A stretch of 64,000 bases of DNA from Fibrobacter succinogenes. Lineage in GTDB: Bacteria > Fibrobacterota > Fibrobacteria > Fibrobacterales > Fibrobacteraceae. Position numbers and translations under genes: made by a program. Under the pieces are notes generated by a model. It had not been told where the DNA came from and did no database searches. It saw only the letters and a list, made by a program, of their open reading frames with translations. Each line of letters starts with the position of its first letter. Within the stretch, counting starts at the first letter, position 1. Of the stretch, positions 60,956-64,000 are shown one piece after another. The stretch spans positions 124,001 through 188,000 of the forward strand of contig NZ_CACZDK010000003.1 of NCBI RefSeq assembly GCF_902779965.1, written 5' to 3'.

Positions 60956-62821
60956 ATGAATACCAATATTCTATTGGCATTTTCGCTTGCTGCTGTTGCG
61001 TCAGTTCAGGCGGGAACCGAAGAAAACTATCTAGACCGATTGTCACCCAAGGCAAGAGAATTTGTCGAAAAGTACAATGCGGAAAAGTCAGCCAAAAAGG
61101 CAAATGGCAACATACAAACAAAAAAAGTCGTCCTCAAGAACGACGTTCTTGGCAGAAAACTAAAGAAAGGTCAAGTCAAGGATTCCACAGTTTACCTCGT
61201 CAAGGATGAAGCTGAACCGAAAATGGAAGTCATCGTGAACGACTTGACCGTGGAAGATTCAGACATAGAGCCACTGGGCCCTGTCCACTATTCCTACAAC
61301 GACGAAACCAAGAAAGAAGCCTTTTGGTTGAACGGAAAGCAAATTGACAAAGCATCTTTCTTGAAAAAAACAGAAGACTGGGAAAATCGCCGCATCAAGA
61401 AGATAAAGCCGCTCAAGAAGCCGTACAAGGCTCTTTTGACGCCTTCCGAAATGGTAGCAAAGCTGCAATCTTCGGAAGACCTCTATATTGAAGACGAAAA
61501 GCCTGTAGCAGAGCCTAACTATTATTCGGGATCATTAAGCACCCGCGGTTACGGCACCTACACAGTCTATTATGCAACACGTGACGAAGCGCTCCAAACA
61601 TCACAGCTCAAAAGAGCTCATAACGATGGATACAAAGGAAACGACATCGGCATTTATTTTATGGAACTTGGCTGTGCCAATTCGTCGCAAATTCCGTACC
61701 GCTCCAGATACACATCCAAGAATTGCGGCGGCAAGACCGACCTTCACGCCACTGGAGTAACCGACGTACTTCAGCTATTTGCACCGTCCGCCACAGTCTA
61801 CGGCTACGATTCCGACCATATTTCCTCAACAGGAGGCCCCGACAATCCAATGTCGTCCTCGTTCAGCCCGAAGATTTACATCGGGACTGTATCCCTCGGT
61901 TATGCTTACGACAACAAATACACCAACAAATACGAAAGCGTCGATGCCGCATTCGACAACTACATCTACAACACCGGCGTTACAGCGTTTATCAATGCTG
62001 GAAACCTTCAGAACGACGCTGACAGGCAACCGAAGGCCACAATCCACTCCCCCGGTAAAGCAGCTAACGCCATTACCGTCGGTGCCGCGGACCCATATTT
62101 GCAATACAGTCCGACAGGATCGCTCGGTTACAACTACCTGCAATACAGCTGCCACATAAATCCTGAAACCGGAGCTCCAAAGCCAGAAATCATGAACTTG
62201 GCCGGTTTCTACGACGCCGTATTCCCATCTGAATACGGTCATACGTTCAACGGAACGAGTTCTTCCACGCCGTTCTCTGCCGCCATGGCTGCAGTCTTAA
62301 TGAGCAAGAGCTCATTCATTAAAGGACATCCCGAAGTGGTCAAGCCCATATTCCTGACATCGACAGCGGGCCACGTCTTCAACAATAGAGATACCGATGG
62401 CGGTGCTGCACCGGGCATTCCGTCATTCGATCTCATGGCATACAGCAAGAGCTATTCTGGCTACTGGCCCAAAGGCAATGATCAGACCTTATTCAAGGAC
62501 GGCAACGGAAATAGCAAAAATCTGGAAGTCACCCTCAACAACCTCGTGGCCGGGGAAAAATACAAGTTGGCAGTTGCTTACTTAACGAAGGGCAGCACAG
62601 TCAAAAAGTTAAAAAAGCTGCCGCTAAACTGGAACGTCTCCGTATATCAAAACGGCAAGTCCATCAGCAGTTACACAGCCAACAACAACAATCAGCAATA
62701 TATCATGCAAACATTCACGGTACCGAAATCGGGAAGCGTCACGATCCGCATCAAGCGTAATTCCAACGCCGCTCCGGATGACAAGATTGCTATCGGTTAC
62801 CATATGGTGAAGGTACCCTAA
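60956..62821 (+). CDS. Divergent secreted subtilase (S8 family)
   Basis: AAAGGGG precedes the ATG. The 621-residue protein has a signal peptide (cut near VQAGT), a propeptide-like region (about 20-185), a subtilisin domain (about 195-500) and a beta-rich C-terminal domain (about 505-621). The catalytic Ser motif is GTSSSTPFSAAMAA (near 432). The His motif is DLHATGVTDVL in place of HGT. The first motif, which should hold the Asp, reads IGIYFMELGC. Glu replaces Asp, or the site is lost, so catalytic activity is uncertain. Seven cysteines in the mature part allow disulfides. Terminator at 62862-62887. Confidence 0.8.
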   Translation: MNTNILLAFSLAAVASVQAGTEENYLDRLSPKAREFVEKYNAEKSAKKANGNIQTKKVVLKNDVLGRKLKKGQVKDSTVYLVKDEAEPKMEVIVNDLTVEDSDIEPLGPVHYSYNDETKKEAFWLNGKQIDKASFLKKTEDWENRRIKKIKPLKKPYKALLTPSEMVAKLQSSEDLYIEDEKPVAEPNYYSGSLSTRGYGTYTVYYATRDEALQTSQLKRAHNDGYKGNDIGIYFMELGCANSSQIPYRSRYTSKNCGGKTDLHATGVTDVLQLFAPSATVYGYDSDHISSTGGPDNPMSSSFSPKIYIGTVSLGYAYDNKYTNKYESVDAAFDNYIYNTGVTAFINAGNLQNDADRQPKATIHSPGKAANAITVGAADPYLQYSPTGSLGYNYLQYSCHINPETGAPKPEIMNLAGFYDAVFPSEYGHTFNGTSSSTPFSAAMAAVLMSKSSFIKGHPEVVKPIFLTSTAGHVFNNRDTDGGAAPGIPSFDLMAYSKSYSGYWPKGNDQTLFKDGNGNSKNLEVTLNNLVAGEKYKLAVAYLTKGSTVKKLKKLPLNWNVSVYQNGKSISSYTANNNNQQYIMQTFTVPKSGSVTIRIKRNSNAAPDDKIAIGYHMVKVP

Positions 62822-62861
62822 CGCGACTAGATCTATAGAGTCTTTTTCATTCTAACTCACT

Positions 62862-62887
62862 AAGCCCCGGAAGAAATTCCGGGGCTT
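62862..62887 (+). terminator. Terminator after the subtilase gene
   Basis: Stem AAGCCCCGG / CCGGGGCTT with an 8-nt loop. The T-run is short (TTT). Confidence 0.65.
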
Positions 62888-63140
62888 TCCCGCATACCGC
62901 AAATCAAACGGCATATCTATATCTTGGAATCAACAAGCAAGCAACAACAGCTCATCTTCATAAACATTTGAGCACTAAATATATCTAAAAAATTAAAAAT
63001 TCCTCGTATTTTTTTGTAAAATTTCAACTTTTTTCACAAAAATAAATCTTCATAACTTGCGAAGTATCAAAGAGTTATGTATATTCTTTGTAAGATTATT
63101 CCAATTTGCCGGAGAAAATTTTTCAATGTGGAGTTCACCC

Positions 63141-63704
63141 ATGAAACTGCAATCGGTATCTTTACTCGGGGCAATTACCCTTTCCTGCGCCTTGCTTTCC
63201 GCCTGCGGTAGCAAGGAAGAACAACCTGCGCCTCAGGCACAGGCCAAACCCGTTGCCGAAGCCCCTGTTCCAGCCCCAAAACCGGCTCCAGCACCGGAAC
63301 CAGTACAAGAAGAACCGGCATTGGTCCCCATTCAATCCCTTTCAGAAGCTGACGACAAGCCCTCTCTCGTCGAGAGCCGTAACTTTGCTTCTTCCGGTGC
63401 AAGTGTCGAACAGGAATCTTCGGGTCCGTTCGTAATCCAGGTGAGCATCCAGCCTTCTAGAAGAGCCGCAAACAGCGTTGTAAGCAAGCTCTCCGACCAG
63501 GGCATCAAGGCATACGTTGCCGAAGTCGAAAATCCGGGTGAACTCGAAGGCACATTCTACCGCGTACGCGTTGGATACTTCTCCTCTATCGCAAACGCAC
63601 AGCAATTCGGCAAGGAAGTTCTCGCACCGCAGGGATACGCCGGTTGGGTGGACAACCGCAAGAACGACCGCATTGGCCAGCCCAGCGCTAGCGAAGACAT
63701 GTAG
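63141..63704 (+). CDS. SPOR-domain lipoprotein
   Basis: From the ATG at 63141, with GTGGAG before it, the product is 187 residues and begins with a lipobox (LLSAC). A Pro/Ala-rich linker (about 25-70) leads to a C-terminal SPOR domain (about 100-170, FVIQVSIQPSRRAANSVVSK, YRVRVGYFSSIANAQQFGKE). SPOR domains bind denuded peptidoglycan at the division site. The linker spans the periplasm from the lipid anchor. Like DedD or RlpA-type proteins it may act in cell division. Confidence 0.9.
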   Translation: MKLQSVSLLGAITLSCALLSACGSKEEQPAPQAQAKPVAEAPVPAPKPAPAPEPVQEEPALVPIQSLSEADDKPSLVESRNFASSGASVEQESSGPFVIQVSIQPSRRAANSVVSKLSDQGIKAYVAEVENPGELEGTFYRVRVGYFSSIANAQQFGKEVLAPQGYAGWVDNRKNDRIGQPSASEDM

Positions 63705-63731
63705 TTTTTACAATAGCAACGAACTGTTAAA

Positions 63732-63757
63732 GGCCCCGCATCCGCGGAGCCTTTTTT
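63732..63757 (+). terminator. Terminator after the SPOR gene
   Basis: Stem GGCCCCGC / GCGGAGCC with an ATCC loop and TTTTTT. Confidence 0.85.
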
Positions 63758-63779
63758 GATTTTCAAGCAATTTTCATCA

Positions 63780-64000
63780 TCAGATGAGCATGTCAATTTC
63801 GCCGTTTTTCAGGCGGCGCTTCTGATCTTCGCACCAGGACTTGTAATACTCCTCAAAGCCGTCAACGCCCCAACCAAACTCATCCTTGACCTTCTTGGTC
63901 ACCACGACGTTTTTGCCAGAACATTCAACCTTGTACAGCGGGTCATTGGAATCTTCGGCCTCTTCCTTTTGATCATAGCATTCTTCGGCAGCATCTTCAG
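63780..64000 (-). CDS. Partial gene, unknown protein
   Basis: A leftward frame enters from the right edge and stops at 63780-63782. The visible 73 residues end GEIDMLI and are acidic with three cysteines (EECYDQKEEAED, KVECSGKN, SWCEDQKRR). The start lies outside the window. I recognise no domain. Confidence 0.55.
   Translation of the reverse strand, partial: EDAAEECYDQKEEAEDSNDPLYKVECSGKNVVVTKKVKDEFGWGVDGFEEYYKSWCEDQKRRLKNGEIDMLI

Overview
The window is a chromosomal segment of a Gram-negative, anaerobe-like bacterium, most probably a Fibrobacter species. The strongest pointer is a protein with two copies of the Fibrobacter succinogenes major paralogous (FISUMP) domain (18879-22658). Supporting signs are many lipoproteins, a CotH/lamin-tail surface lipoprotein, PorV-like and OmpA-like envelope proteins, a protein ending in a type IX secretion-like C-terminal domain, and futalosine-type menaquinone genes. 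I see no prophage, insertion sequence, CRISPR array or conjugative element.

Layout. 0-4.5 kb: envelope proteins of unknown role, a YwqK/MORN-repeat lipoprotein, a pilin pair, tRNA-Leu. 4.6-9.2 kb: a 1463-residue modular surface protein and a 43-residue ORF just downstream. 9.3-14.9 kb: a leftward run with a TonB-like protein, recJ, holB, an EnvC-like amidase activator and ftsX. 14.9-18.6 kb: rightward YbbR protein, tsaD, a small exported protein, birA. 18.9-22.7 kb: the FISUMP lipoprotein with 22 cysteine repeats. 22.7-25.5 kb: menaquinone genes (UbiA-type prenyltransferase, UbiX, MenG). 25.7-28.2 kb: CotH lipoprotein. 28.4-30.8 kb: tRNA-Phe, GAF/HD-GYP regulator, tRNA-Ser, comF. 31.2-36.6 kb: the rod-shape operon mreB-mreC-mreD-mrdA-rodA. 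36.7-49.6 kb: an envelope-machine cluster (OmpA/beta-helix, PorV-TPR, giant TPR protein, TolQ-like, two ExbD-like, AgmX/TonB-like, outer-membrane barrel). 49.8-54 kb: Hc1-like histone, mqnD, mqnB, PfkB-family kinase, tyrS. 54-60.6 kb: LysR regulator, a bEBP-like regulator with an altered GAFTGA loop, a lipoprotein, rpsU-yqeY, a Cache-HAMP-PP2C phosphatase. 61-64 kb: a divergent subtilase, a SPOR lipoprotein and a partial gene.

How the genes fit together. The mre/mrd operon drives lateral wall growth, and FtsX with the degenerate-LytM EnvC-like protein is the classical module that switches on septal amidases. Five genes at two loci serve the futalosine menaquinone pathway. The TolQ/ExbD/ExbD/AgmX block beside PorV, TPR and OmpA proteins resembles the parts list of proton-driven envelope machines such as the Myxococcus Agl-Glt gliding complex. 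It is the best candidate for an under-described system here.

The intergenic DNA carries its own signal. At least ten loci hold runs of degenerate 7-bp repeats (typically NNNNNAG, for example TAGGAAG, TAGACAG, AACTTAG). They often point inward from both sides onto a REP-like palindromic core, and several lie exactly at gene ends so that the stop codon is part of a heptad. Because 7 is not a multiple of 3, successive TAG-containing heptads place stop codons in all three frames.
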